Shown here: positions 26,855-39,600 of the stretch, one piece after another
Numbering within the stretch: the first letter of the stretch is position 1
How the letters are laid out: the number at the start of each line of letters is the position of its first letter
Assembly: GCF_000524195.1 (NCBI RefSeq)
Contig: NW_020170383.1
Span: 2,332,191-2,396,190 of the forward strand
Length of the DNA: 64,000 nucleotides
Reading direction: 5' to 3'
DNA from: Echinococcus granulosus
Taxonomy: Eukaryota > Platyhelminthes > Cestoda > Cyclophyllidea > Taeniidae
Notes under the pieces: generated by a model
What the model saw: only the letters and a program-made list of their open reading frames with translations
Told to the model about the DNA's origin: nothing
Databases searched by the model: none
Program-made: the position numbers and the translations under genes

Positions 26855-28076
26855 CCCCCGAAGACACGAACACAGTAGGTCTTCAGTTGAAACATTTTTT
26901 CAAAATGGGAAACGCAAAGTTAGTTGGATCCAGCTTATCTTGAATCCGATGTCATTCGATAATTTGGATCCCATAGGTCTGTCCTTATGCTATTATAAAA
27001 GTAATTTGTATATTTTTACTGAGCTCGCACTAGAGCAATATTCTGCGCAGAAGCATTCATGCTTAAAGAATCGTGTTTAGGATTCAGACATTGAAAATTT
27101 GGGTGAATTTAATGCATCACAACCCCTTTTGGTCTATTGACTGCCACAAATAGCTAGATTAAACGGACCTACAAAATTGTAAATCACTCCAAATCCTCCA
27201 TTGGTACCTGGAGTGCTTAATCACTGAGTTTATCAATAACTGATTCTTCATCAATCGTGATAAATTTGGTTGAAAGTTATGTATATGGTTGCTCTCAACC
27301 ACAAGTTTATGACGAAACTGTATCATCTTATGATCATTCTTGCAGATTACAGGAACCTGAAGTTTAATCAAATACGCAGGCGGTATCTGGTTATTGAATA
27401 AATTTAGAGATAAATATTTTTTAGACTCTTTTTTTTAACAAGATTACGGTGACATAAATTTAATTAGATGCCCCTTCTGACAAGCATATAAACTACTTAC
27501 AAAGTTATGAAGCCGATGACTTGATTTTTTTGGACATAATTAGGCGACCATACCAGATGGTACAAGGATAAAATATTGTTCTTACAGAATCATTATGAAT
27601 TGTGCAATTAAATAATAATTCTTTATGGTCAAATTATTCATCCACCAACGGCTACTTACTTTTGTTGGTCTGATCTGTTTTTACGAGAATTAAACCTATG
27701 TGAAGTTACTACATTTTATTAGAAAAAAGGATGGGATTAAGCCTAGATTTTATATCTTTCCATTAGAGCATAAATACCTTCTATACCAGTGAATCTATTG
27801 CTAAATAGGACTACTTTTCTGACATTTAACACACATCTAGATTAAAATATGCGGATTGAAGGAATTAGGCTCCCTGAAGTGGCTTGGTAGAAAGTTGACC
27901 ACACAGGATTCAAGATTTCTCCCTTTTTCATTATAGAAATTTACTGTTAGTGGGTGCGAAACCAAAATCACATGTATTCACAAAGCTGATACTCCTCATC
28001 ATGGCAACCGTTTTACTGATACATTCCATACGTGATGTCCGAATTGGAAGCCTTAACATTAACTCCGCTAGTCAAA

Positions 28077-28176
28077 NNNNNNNNNNNNNNNNNNNNNNNN
28101 NNNNNNNNNNNNNNNNNNNNNNNNNNNNNNNNNNNNNNNNNNNNNNNNNNNNNNNNNNNNNNNNNNNNNNNNNNNN
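28077..28176. other. Assembly gap of 100 N
   Basis: One hundred N in the intergenic region; true size unknown. Confidence 0.98.
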
Positions 28177-30599
28177 TGCCATGTGGTGACACCATTTTTC
28201 GAAAACGTCTATTATTTAGGTTAAGGTATGCAAATTTGAGTCTCCTTTTTTGAAAATAAGTTTGTCGTCACTTCAAACTGAGTCAGAACCTGCAAAAATA
28301 ACAAAATAAAGTTGATTGCCCTGCAAATTCTTCAAAAAAGAGTGACGTTAAACACACAGACAAGAAGCAAGAAAGAAAGTCGAGGAAAATAGTAACAGTT
28401 ATTGTAGAATTCATCAAAATATCTCAGTTAAAACGTGAGCATGCTCCAGTTAGTACTGCCTAAAGTCACAACTTTGTTGACATCGGCCATTTGACTACAG
28501 GCCGCACACACTGTTAGATTGAATTTGATTGAGAATAACTAATGTCAGGGTTTAATCCGAATGCTTGTAAGCAAACAGGCGGCAATACATAAATGCACAA
28601 GTCAAGTTTTCATCCACCGAACACAAAGCTATGCTTTTATTAAAAGTTGTTCAAAAGGCATCTTAATCGACGGCCGAAAGTTGATATTTGCTGAAACTGA
28701 GCCGATATTGTCCAATTTTGTAAAACTGCTTTTTTCGCCCTTTACCCGTGTGCACAGGAAGTACTTGGCGGCATTCATGGATAAAATACAAGAAGCTTAA
28801 AAGTTGTGCTAATTTAGTGCACTAAATTTAAGAAGTTATTGCCACTCTCGATTTATTAACGGTCGGCCTGCTTACCTGCCAAGGTTAATTTATTTGGCTA
28901 GCTATTGGCGAACCAAGTGAGGAATGCTTTGATGATACGCCTACAAATCATCCATTTATACACTTTGAAATCTGACTATTTTTGACTCAGCCAAACGCGA
29001 ATATGGCCACTTTTATGACTACAATCCCAGTAAATTCTCCTGAAATGTATTACTTTTGTGTGGAGACAGATGTAAGAACAAAAGATTTAATTTAACTGAG
29101 TGGATCCGCAACCTATATTTGTTGCAAATAAAAATTAACTGCACAGTCTTTAACCAATCTCATCGTTATTTTTGCAAAAGATATTATTAAACATAAGGTA
29201 AATAAGAGTCCTAGAAATGTAGGAAGGTTGGTAGAAAACAGAGCTTGAAAAATGGTGCTGTGTGCAAACCAATCTGGAACCGGAGGATTTAAGTATCCTC
29301 TCCTGCAATTGAATGAATATGATTGCCTTTCATATATATGATCATCATTGAAATATGAATAGCTATTAGAATTTCAGACCTGCCGGGTATATTTTGGCCC
29401 CACCCTCGCCATGATATACAAGGATTCATATTTAATTTGGGAACATATGACCATAGGGAGCAGTTCATAAGAGGCAGAAATGAAACAATTTTGAATTAAC
29501 GAGAGGGCGTAATTTCATAAAATCAAGACAAATAAAGACTGGCTGAGAGCAGTCCAGGATGTCTCCTGATATGCCGTAAAGATGTAGAAGTGATGCCTTG
29601 TTCCTATTCGCGCAAAGTAAAATCAATCATATTTCCGACAATCATTAGAGGAGGCGGTATACATCAAAAGGAGTAAAGGAGAGAGCACCCTACAAACAAC
29701 GAACAAAAGGCTGCCGCCCTACCTAAGCGCCCCCGCTGCCCTGATTTAAGAATCCCGCCAGAACAAAATGTGTGCACTGGTGCTACCACAACTTTTCCCA
29801 TCTGACAAATTCTACACTAAGTGACATTAAATATTCTGTTTTAACACCTGAAGTAGCACGAACACGTATTGACAATGTTTCTGTTAAGCGCTTTTCTAAG
29901 CTATCGTTCCTCTGTTGCGAGTAAATTTTGCCACTTCACGGCTGCCTTCGCTATAATTTATCAAGAGATAGTGCTTACTTTACTTTAAATCTTCTGAAAA
30001 TTTAACTAGCTTAAGCTTTGCAGTGATAAGTGGAACTTAAAACGATCAAGATGCTGGTAAGGCGGCGGAGAGGTGATCAACTTATTCATCGTTTAAGAAA
30101 ACGTGTCACCTTTTTTTAAATTGACTCTTGCAGTTCTGAATGAAAGTAGTAAGCTTTGAATTGGTTCAAACACCAGCTATTCAAAGCGCTTGAAGGCGGT
30201 AAACTGAAAGGCCTTTAGAACCCATTTAACACACTTTTAAACGTCAGTCTTTAAACTTATCACAGTTTTGTGCCTAAATAATTATCATAAGAAATGCGCA
30301 ACAATACCGCCTTTTTTGTGCAAAATCAGAAGTTTGCTAATCTGTCATATTTGATTTTTGGTAGAATTCTGGATAGAGCCAAAACATAGTTGAGAGTTCC
30401 ACTTGTCTCTCTTTTGTGCTAGCTGCATAATTTACTTACCATGGATAAAATATTTAAGATACAAATATTTTGATATAATGTACGGCTCAATGTCAATGTG
30501 GTGATGTTTTGAATGGGAAAAGTTGACTCTCATTCACCAAGTGACGTTCGTAATTACGAACTTTTTAAATAAAAATGCTAGACAACGTGTCTGCATGAT

Positions 30600-30930
30600 T
30601 GTGCGAATAAAGTATGTTTCAGTGACGAGTGGCGGTGGCGGTCGGGGAGCACTAAAATAAACAGGCGTTGTTACACAGCACCTGTAGTCGGCGTGACGAT
30701 CATGATCAGGATCACGTGCGGGCGCTCTATGATACTGCGATTTAATGGCCGCGTGCATGCGCACAGAACAAGATGGAAGGGTGTGGTGGTGAGGAGGCAG
30801 AGCGCTGGTGGGAACCGCCATCCTCCTTGAGGCAACACGATCCTAATAGTTCTAGAGAGGAGCTTGGAGTCTGGGGAGGGAGTGATAGTGGGAGCACACG
30901 TGTCTAGTGTTGGTTAATGACTGGGGAGTG
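30600..30930. promoter_or_regulatory. GC-rich, CpG-containing island
   Basis: Sharp local rise in GC (GGCGGTGGCGGTCGGGGAGC and CGTGCGGGCGCTC are typical) in otherwise AT-rich DNA. Both strands are open from an ATG. Minus strand from 30821: MAVPTSALPPHHHTL and on, reaching a CAG|GTGCTG donor near 30686. Plus strand from 30774: a 45-codon charged frame ending TAG. It could be a promoter with a first exon of an unlinked gene on either strand, or a distant enhancer of the homeobox gene. Confidence 0.35.
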
Positions 30931-31470
30931 GGTTGTGTAAAGCAGCCGTTTAAAGCGAATTCGTGATTAAATGTCCCCACCAGAACTTTGTGGTTTTAAC
31001 ATGGAAATACCTTTGGTTGCTGTTCATGAGTCGCCTTCGACTTATGGCTCAAATTCGATCAACATCATTTCAGTGGCAACCAATTTTGACCGAATCAGTA
31101 AAAATTTGCCTACAAGGTGGAATTTGCCAGCAAGCTTACAGCATTCATACAGTTTCTCTTATTTAAACTCGAAAGCTTTGTGACGCCTATGGTTAATGAT
31201 TGTCGTATTTTCGTAGACCAAAGATTATATACCCCCGTTTTCCCCCTATTGGAAATTTGCTAAAATACAGTACAGGCCTAATTATTCTAAAATGTTATTT
31301 TTGAAATCTCAAATTAGGACTTCCGCAGAAACGAAATTTTTTAAGCAAGACAATTAAAACACTTGTCCGCTCAGCAAAATCACATGCCAGTATAATGCTT
31401 CAATCATTTGCATAACTCTCAGTTTTGATAAGGAGCCTCTTAGTGCTTTGCCATTGCAACATTTCTGGTC

Positions 31471-31572
31471 GGCATGGCCTCCGGGCCATGCCAGTAGACC
31501 ACAAGACCTTCTGTTCGTCTATCCGTGCAGTATGTCTTCTTTTGTCCTCAGAGAAGTCTTGGGGCACTACAA
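31471..31572 (+). repeat. Dispersed repeat unit, copy 1
   Basis: Starts with a 9-bp perfect hairpin (GGCATGGCC, 4-base loop, GGCCATGCC, 31471-31492), then CAGTAGACC, a variable middle, TATGTCTTCTTTTGTCCTCA and GAGAAGTC, ending near GGGGCACTACA. The same order of blocks is found at 39614-39742 and, reversed, at 63784-64000. Confidence 0.75.
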
Positions 31573-33299
31573 CTTGCACTAAAGTTAAGAGGTTTAAAAT
31601 TTTGGAATTCTACTGAATTTAAGGCAAGCAGGGTAAGAACTATTTGTCAAGTAAGGTTCTAGATTCGCAACATATCAACCATTCTTTAAAGTATAACGAA
31701 GATTGGTAAATGGAAATAAACCTTTCCAAGATAAAATCTTTTTTAAAATCATCATGATGTAATGCTTATAATGTCTGTAGCAAATACACATTAGCAATTT
31801 AGGCATTGCGTAATTGTATAAGCACTGAAATATCCCGAGAGTCCTTTTTTCTACAGACACATACAAGCTGATAGTTCCGTCTAACAGAATCAATTTCCAC
31901 TGATAAACAATAATTCCATGATTAGCGTAAAACATATAATTTTGCAAAGATTCATGTCAGAAAACATCCTAAATACGATAAAGAATGACTAACCAGTTAA
32001 AATTGAAGTTTAAATTTGCTCTGGGGTTGGTCGCGTTAGCATTGTCTTTCTTGTTACCGGTAAACCATCGAGTAAAGTGGAAAACTAATCCATCCTACTT
32101 CGAGCAGTTCATAATAGAGAAAATTTGGCTCGCTGCCACCACTAGATACATAGTAAAACCACCGCAACAACGCTGTGTTGTACCTAGGTCGATGGCATGG
32201 ATGAAATGCGCAACGTATCAGCATTGTAGAAAATTCAAATTCTACTTCGTAGGACTTAAAGCTTATTGTAGAGGGTCGAGACACCCTCATCGCAAAGTCC
32301 ACCAGTGGTTCATGAGCTCATCAGTTGTGGAATTCAACATATTTCTTAATTACCTGCTACATTTTTCATTCCAATGATCCCAATTCGTACACTACTCCTC
32401 ATAAGCTATTTATTTGTCCCCAAATGGCTACTTTTACTGAACCTAATTGCTGCAAACTGGGTTGCCATTGGTTAAAGGGTGTCGACGAAAATTATGAATT
32501 GGGTTGCCAATAGTTACAACCCGGCGCTTGTATACACGAGGCTCCTAGACCTTATCGAGACCACCAACAAAATAAACCGTAGGCCAAGATTTCAGTGCAG
32601 GTGTATTTATTACTGACGTAATTATTAATGCATACGGGACTGGCGGCTAGAGAGCCTAGATTGCCTAAGCTTGAGTCTTCCTCAGAGTCAGTAGCTCCAG
32701 GTAGCCGTATTTACAGTACCTGATTGGCGTCGGCCTTCGAATGGCTATCCGTACAGTTGGAGTTTATCTCCGTTAGATAAGAAACAACCAGGAAGGAATA
32801 AGTGAGACTCCCTAAAACGCTTGAAGACAAGCTATCAATTAGGATTTCTAGAAAATCGAGTAGGAATGGATTTCTGGAGTTGCAGGCATTTTCGACACTA
32901 ACACGTCTTTGGCTCACCACTTGAATGATAATGCAATAACCAGCGAGAACATACTCAAACCTTGACTAGCTCATAAGAACCCAGACCAGACCAAATAAAC
33001 TCGCAGATTAAAGTGACCATAGCAGGATGAATTACAAATTGAGAAACCCAGAGGGATTGAGGGACTAAGGCCGATATTGAATCTAAGGTCACAAGACATA
33101 GTCAATAGAGAACAACTATTGGCAGAGTAATTCCAGAAGGCAAACTCAAGAGCCATAATGCACCAACAGACCGCAAGCATAACCAAATTGGATTTACTTG
33201 AAACGATTCGTAAACAGTTTAGAAAGTCAGAGTCGGAGACGAATGGGAGAAAGGAGATAACACAAAGCACCAGCGCTCAAGAAGCAAAGGCGAGAAACA

Positions 33300-35773
33300 C
33301 TACAGGGACTCGGCAATCGTCTCCATCCTCTTAATGAGTGCAGCCTTCTTGGTAGAGAGATTCGTATCTTCAGTCTGATACTGCGGCTTCGAGATCTTTC
33401 CCGATATTACACTTTCAGCCAGTGAGACACCTTTGCTCAGGAGACTGTGGTAATCCTGATCCAATTTTTGCAATTCAACAACCTAAACACACGAGTACAT
33501 GGTTCAAAGTTCAGGGCTATCAAAGGTGTGATCGTTAATAACGTACACAAAGCAAAACTGAACATCTGTTTCTGCAAAACAAAGATTGTACCAAATCGGC
33601 TAATTCTAAGTAGGGGTAAAAGAGGCATTAAGATCGTGACTATCCTCACTTTATCAGCCCCTTCTGTCCAGAATTCACGTAGTTTCGACTGCATCGAGGT
33701 TATTTTCTGTGAGATTGCCTTATAATCTGCCTCAACCTTCCGATAATCAGCCTTGAAGCGATCCGAGTCCTTAGACGACTTGTAATTACTGACGGCGTCT
33801 TCGTAGGTTTGGTAAATTGCTGAGCGTTTGTTTTGTAAACTGAGGATCTCATCCACAGAGGCCTGAGCTCGTTGTTGTAATTCTGCCATCTTGTCCTGAG
33901 CAATCGCGAGAATAATTACTATATAGTGCCAAGTACAGTAAAAAAAATAGTAACACACGAAAATGGAATATTCTTACCTCGGAAATGGAGAAATCTAGAC
34001 GGACGTAGATGATAATTACAAAGAAAAGAAGGAGGAAGGCAGTAATAAGCATTGCTGGCTCACGCAACATGCTGAGCATCTTAAAATCGTAGTACACCTG
34101 GAAATAAACAAGAAGGCTTTGGCACTACATTACTTTCTCAACATCCGTTGAATAAACCTTTCAGAAGTGAGTTAGTCATCCGCTGCTTAACATATCTTGA
34201 TTTTGCGCATTAAAATGTTAGTACACCAATTTTGTACCTGGTAGTTTTGCTTTTTGGTACACTCGCTACTTGTGAGCGAAATCAAATTTTATCATACAGT
34301 GAACTTCAAGAAGTTTCGACTTACAGTAAAGTCTTGAATATGAGCTCCAATGAGATTTTTTTTGTGAATGACAAGGACAGTTCGACCCGTGGTATCCAAA
34401 AAGGTCTTCAACACTTCATCAGGGAGCCTCTCAACTTCAAAGGGCACCTCGACTTTGACGTTGGAGACGGTTTCAGGGAGGACAATGCGGAGGGTTATCT
34501 CATCAACCAAAAGTTCTTCGTAGAGGAAATCCATGAAACTCATTTTAAGACCGAAACTACTTCCTGAAAAAAAAAAAAACGAAGATTCACACACAACTAG
34601 AAATCACGACAAGGAAACAATCAAATCCGCGAACTAGAATGCCTCAAGATAAACACTACGACATGAATAGTCTAGAAATGGGTACGTAGGCGATTACCCT
34701 TTCTGTAAAGGTATTCATGAGCAGGAACATTGTAACCAAGAATGAAGAAGGTCTTCCAGCCACCAAATAACGGGAACCGAGGAGCAACTAGCACCTCAAC
34801 AGAGCTGTACAAAGGCTTCACAATGCTAGTGCTGATGTTTCCAATTTCGTCGCGGTAATAGATATCTCTGGCAGACGCAGGCAAAACTGACTTAATAGTG
34901 GCAACAGAGATTTGTTGACCAACACCGCGTTGATAGTCCAAGCGCGAGAACGGACCAGTCAGTCTTGCTCCGTAATTCCTGATGGATACCTTGTTTTCCA
35001 CGGCAATATTTCCCCAATGTGAAATTTCAATTAATCGTTCTAGATTAGTTACTGCCAAAAAGGGTGAACCATTTTCATAATTGAACCTGGCAATTCGCTA
35101 AAACACAAATGAGTGTGGAATTGGATGGTCACCTTGTCAAAGGGTGGAACATTTTCAAAAGGACCATATTTTATCTTGGATGCTGTTTTATGGACTGGCT
35201 GAATATCACTGGTGTAGTAGAGCACCTCACCACGACTCAAAACAACAGTCGTTACAACGCGTTTGGTTGGGTATGTCGAGAAATAAGCCACATTGGTTAT
35301 AAATTCGACGAACTGTTTATCGGCTTGAAGGATTTTAGCGGGTTTCGGTTTGAGTACACCCGTGAAGAAGGAAGAAACCGTAAACTTAAGGCGTTTCCCT
35401 ATTTTTTCTTTGGGAATTTCGATGCCAAAATTGGTCATACTACGCGACTAATATGAAAAATTCAGCTTACTTTGATACCTCCCCAATATGTTCCACAGAT
35501 AGCGGCGTCTTAGAATCTATCTAAAAACGCGTAAAGTACGTGGAATAAAGAACATACCTTAGCTTCTATAAAGGATAAATGACCACAGATGTCAGAATTA
35601 ATCGGATAATGATACAGTCCAAGAGGCCCATCAGGAAGATCGAGTGTTACTTCGACATCATAGCGAATAATATGTGAATCAGCGTAAATAGTCTGCGCTA
35701 CGTCAGTATTGATAAAGTTGCAATAGCCGGATGCAAATGCAAGTGAAAGGATGAAAAGAGGCGCAATACGCAT
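33300..35773 (-). CDS. RPN1: Ribophorin I, oligosaccharyltransferase subunit
   Basis: Subunit of the ER oligosaccharyltransferase that helps transfer N-glycans to nascent proteins. Exons: 35773-35558, 35520-35471, 35439-35133, 35097-34698, 34563-34325, 34097-33978, 33895-33650, 33482-33300 (stop TAG). Phases agree throughout; about 586 residues against 607 in human. ATG at 35773 is chosen over an upstream in-frame one because it gives a clean signal peptide (MRIAPLFILSLAFASGYC). Near-identical family blocks follow: HWGNIAV, GPFSRLDYQR, IYYRDEIGNISTS, PRFPLFGGWKT and KKNLIGAHIQD. One transmembrane segment (AMLITAFLLLFFVIIIYVRL, about residues 418-437) precedes a charged, helical cytosolic tail. 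The 35098-35132 intron is only 35 bases. Exon 2/3 splicing is ambiguous: donor 35470 with acceptor 35440, or donor GTATCA earlier with the acceptor ending at 35448; both keep frame. Confidence 0.93.
35098..35132 (-). other. 35-base intron in RPN1
   Basis: GTGACC...TTTTAG. Removing it joins GPFENVPPFDK to RIARFNYENGSPFLAVTN, which restores the conserved KxHYENxSPFLxxT stretch of the family. Reading through gives a frameshift and stop, so the intron is required. Confidence 0.85.
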
Positions 35774-36613
35774 AATTATCCAAATCTGACAGCACAAACT
35801 GTGTGGAAAACCAATAAACGACAAAAGCACCAGGCCGGAGTGCTGTGGCTACAAATAACGAAAGCCACACACTGCTCCCTTAAACCACGTCCCTTAGGTG
35901 TATTAATTTAAACAATTCCAAAGTTTGTTCATCTGACTACGAATTTAGAGAGAAAAATTTGCTGCAAATAATTATAAATTTTTAAAAACAACGCGACTTT
36001 GCAAAAAACTGCGTACTTTGAATTTTATAAACTAAAGTGCGAGTCTGCTTTATTTCGGAAATAAATGCTTGTGGCTTCCAATCGAACCGTTAACATAAAT
36101 TTGTAACTCTTGATATCGGGTGCTTTTTTGTGAAAAGCGAATTTTAACTGCAAGTGTGAGCATGAAACATTTGGCACACATTTGACAATTTTTTCATATG
36201 TTGGTAGGATAATGCCCATGCCACCATCTAGTATCCAGCAATAGTTAAACAATGGTTCATCCCTTTTGTTCCATAAGCGCCTTTGTCAGTAGACTTCCCC
36301 ATGGATAACAGGCTCAGTTATAGAACCATCTTGCGGTTTTATCCACTGTAACACATTAAATTAGAGCATCCCCTCACGTTAGTTTACATTCACTGGCTTT
36401 ATTATGATGACGCATGACGATTCATGTTCATTAAGTATTATTTTGTTAAATAAACACCAGGAGCTTGGAACCCAAGCGCCTGACAAGGAGAAGATCAGTT
36501 GAGTGTTAGGACGGAGGCATCTTTTTATGAAGAGATTATTTGAGCAGCTGTTTAATAAGAGAATTATCTCATGGGAATGTTAAATCCAAAAATGATGAGA
36601 AAAATATGCCTAA
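35774..36613 (-). other. Short intergenic region upstream of RPN1
   Basis: About 840 bases between the RPN1 start and the stop codon of the transporter gene, both on the minus strand. It must hold the RPN1 promoter (or a trans-splice acceptor) and the transporter's 3' UTR. No exon seen; a small inverted repeat (GTGGCT / AGCCAC, about 35843-35868) lies near the RPN1 start. Confidence 0.5.
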
Positions 36614-39600
36614 TTATTCCTTTTTGTCGAGCAAAACGTCAGTTTCGGTATCGTCAGTAGGGTGGCTGTGACACACCCCATATGCGAAGTAGATTATCGA
36701 ACCTAAAACGAATAGGATTTGCCAGTTAAACGTGCGGACTAATAATAATTGGTTATTTGTTCCTAGTGGAGCAAACAATAAATAGTTCTTCTACTTAAAG
36801 TAGCCCAATGCTGCACGTAAGTCAAATGTTACCTGGCTCAGCACTCATAAAGCTCAAAGTTATAATAACTCGTTCGAAAAAAAGACCGCTATAACCAATA
36901 CCTACCCAAAGCAACCCAGATGAAAAAACGGGCCCATGTCATCCAAGAGAGTTGTGAAATTAAAACAGCATTGAAGACTACGGTAACACAGGGCAAAAAC
37001 GGGACCATGGGGAGCTAGAATGAAAATCAAGATTTCAATCACAAATAGCATTCTTAAGATACGACATTATGGCTGTATTTCAGTCTTTAGGTCGCATTAG
37101 AAGCATAAATGTTAGAAAGCAACTATACAAATTTAGGTTATACCACACACCCGCCTGTTTTGGTTTCGTTTATCAAAATCGATCTAACTAGAGCAAGGCT
37201 TTTCTGACTAAGACCTTTGGTCACCATGTTTAAAATTCTTATTAAGAAGGAAAAAGTTGCCATGTGTGCACTTTGCACAAACTTCTCATTTCCCCTAACA
37301 GTGGTGTCGTGTAAAAGCAATTGAAACAATCGCACAATTGGGCTAGACAATTGTGATTCGTCGGTTCTACTGCGGTGCACTAAAGTAATAAGTGTCTCTT
37401 GCGTTTGTGCTGTATCCTGAAAACCACATAACCGGTAATTGAAATGCAACTTGACAAATATGCATGAAAAGTATGGGTTAAATATTAAATGGGAAGAACA
37501 TGTAAACGTAACATTGACTATAAGAGAGAGCTTTTACTGCTTAAAAAAAATAGAGATGCAACTGCATCAAACTTGATTAATTGCTTTAAATCCTCAACTA
37601 CTTAGGATATTACCCGGTAATAAGGGGAAAATTCAGTTTCTTCTTCATAGGAGAAATAAAACTTGTGAAAATTATCCTCCTTAGCATCCTATGTTGGATG
37701 TATTCGATGTTGTTTGCCGAGGTTGCTTAAAAGCACCAGAAAGTTCCCACTTACGCACATGAATTCGTTCTCAAATGAACTGTTCTTTGTCAGGGCAATG
37801 ATATCCTACTAATATTCATTTCGGTTAAGAGACGTACATTGGGGGCATTTTCAAGCATTGACTTTGTAAATCGTAATAAAATTACTTCGTCACACCTCTT
37901 GATTCAAAAGAATGATGAAAAGGACTACGTTTTGCCAAGGTCGAAGAAAAAATTGCATTTCGCTCTAAGTGATTATCCTGCCTGCGCTAAATGCAATCAC
38001 TACCTTCCTTTACCCATGCAGCAGATAATTTGAAACAGTATTTTACCAGTTTCATCAACTAGAATATAATCACGATGCACTAACATTTCTTTGAGAATAT
38101 GCAAATTTTTCCTGCTTTTATTAGAAAAACAGGAAAAGATAATGACTAACCTAAAATTCAGACATGAGTTTTCTAGGGCACCTGGGGTTCAGATGAGCAT
38201 TTGGATTTGCTCTTTATCATATAGTTACAAGAAATTTCGTCATAACACACTGACAATTAACAAAACATGCTTTTAAAATATATGGAGGCGTGCTTAAGTG
38301 TCCACTTTGAAGAATTTGGGGAATACTAGGTCAAAAGGAACTTTGCATTGGACGTTGTGAGCAACAAAAGTGCGGATCAAAACCTCAATGGAGAAATTGG
38401 CAGATCTACACTAACTGGATTAACTTGGAACACTCAGGAATGCTTGGACCGTATGAAGCTAGGCTACGGTGGAACCAAGCTAAACTAGTCCTTTTTTGAC
38501 ATTTGAAATGTTCTAACTTGCATAAATTCACCATGAATAAGTTGGTTTTGACCTTCCACCATAGTTTTTTATGTTGAACTCTGTAGTACCTTTTATACTC
38601 TCGAAGGAAGTGCACAGAACAACTTCTAATTATCTCAGTAGATCACAATTTTGAGGTCAGGATCGAAATGTTTTGGTAAGCCTACCCTAAATAAGTTGGG
38701 TCGAGAACCAGGGAACTGTCTGTGCATGGAAAAGACGATACCACAGCAGAGGAGAGAAATAAGCCAGAGGATGGCACCGGCAACGCGCCAGTAGGTCCAC
38801 CCAGAGGACACTGTGTAAGGCGCAATGAGGACGGTGAAATGGAGGAGGAGGACGAAGAGCACAAAGAAGCCTATGTTGGTCTTGCACACCTCGCCTGGTT
38901 CCCGATTCATCGTCATGTGCTTTACCAGCGTGGACGGAAGGAGCTTAGCCCAACCCGCCTTCAGGTAGCCTGGTTTGTCAATATTGGATGCTCCGGGAAA
39001 GTCATATTTCATGGAAGAAGTTTGATCCTTTGTCTTTATTCAAAAAAAATAGTAAGTATAAATCGAACAAGGTAAGGAGCAGTCATGTGATATTCAGTGT
39101 CTGTGAATCATGTGCCGTTTAGGGTCTCAAATTTGAATAAGTACCTAACAAAGAAACGCATAGGAATTGATCTGTTCCACCTAAACCGAATCCATGTAAA
39201 AATATGCTTAAAAAAGTTCTATCGTGACTCCTCATGGGGATTCCAATAATGAAAACTGATGTAAAACCACTATTCGCGATAAGAACTTGTTTACTTTTAC
39301 TAGAAATATAAAGTACTAGACTACTAAGGTTCTGTTTTGCAAATTCACTTATATATTTCAATTGCATAAATGCACATGTACCATTCGTAGTACCTTTGTT
39401 TTTGACAATACGGTAACTCTAATTTGAGAATTATAATTTCGTTAATGGGAGTTTGCTGTCTTGGATCTAGATTTGAGTTGACGAATTCTGTTTCCTATAA
39501 ATCAAACTCAGAATAAAATCACTGTCCATGTCACTTTCATGGTAATGTAATACGATAGTGGTTTATCCCTCGGTACTGGTGAGGCGTCACTTTTGTACTT

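Larger units (their letters stand above)
26855..33299. other. Intergenic region, no confident gene
   Basis: Between the homeobox promoter and the 3' end of RPN1. It holds an assembly gap (28077-28176), a GC-rich island (30600-30930), a dispersed repeat (31471-31572) and a repeat-like stretch near 32450-32900. The longest open frame, 31985-32377 on the plus strand (130 codons), shows no recognisable domain. Homeobox genes often have long non-coding flanks, so regulatory DNA is expected here. Confidence 0.5.

Noticed and set aside
31985..32377. 130-codon open frame on the plus strand
   Set aside because: No domain, no paired splice sites, composition like other chance frames; an overlapping minus frame is also open.
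38722..39075. 117-codon plus-strand frame
   Set aside because: Antisense shadow of transporter exon 39027-38686, which is recognised by homology.
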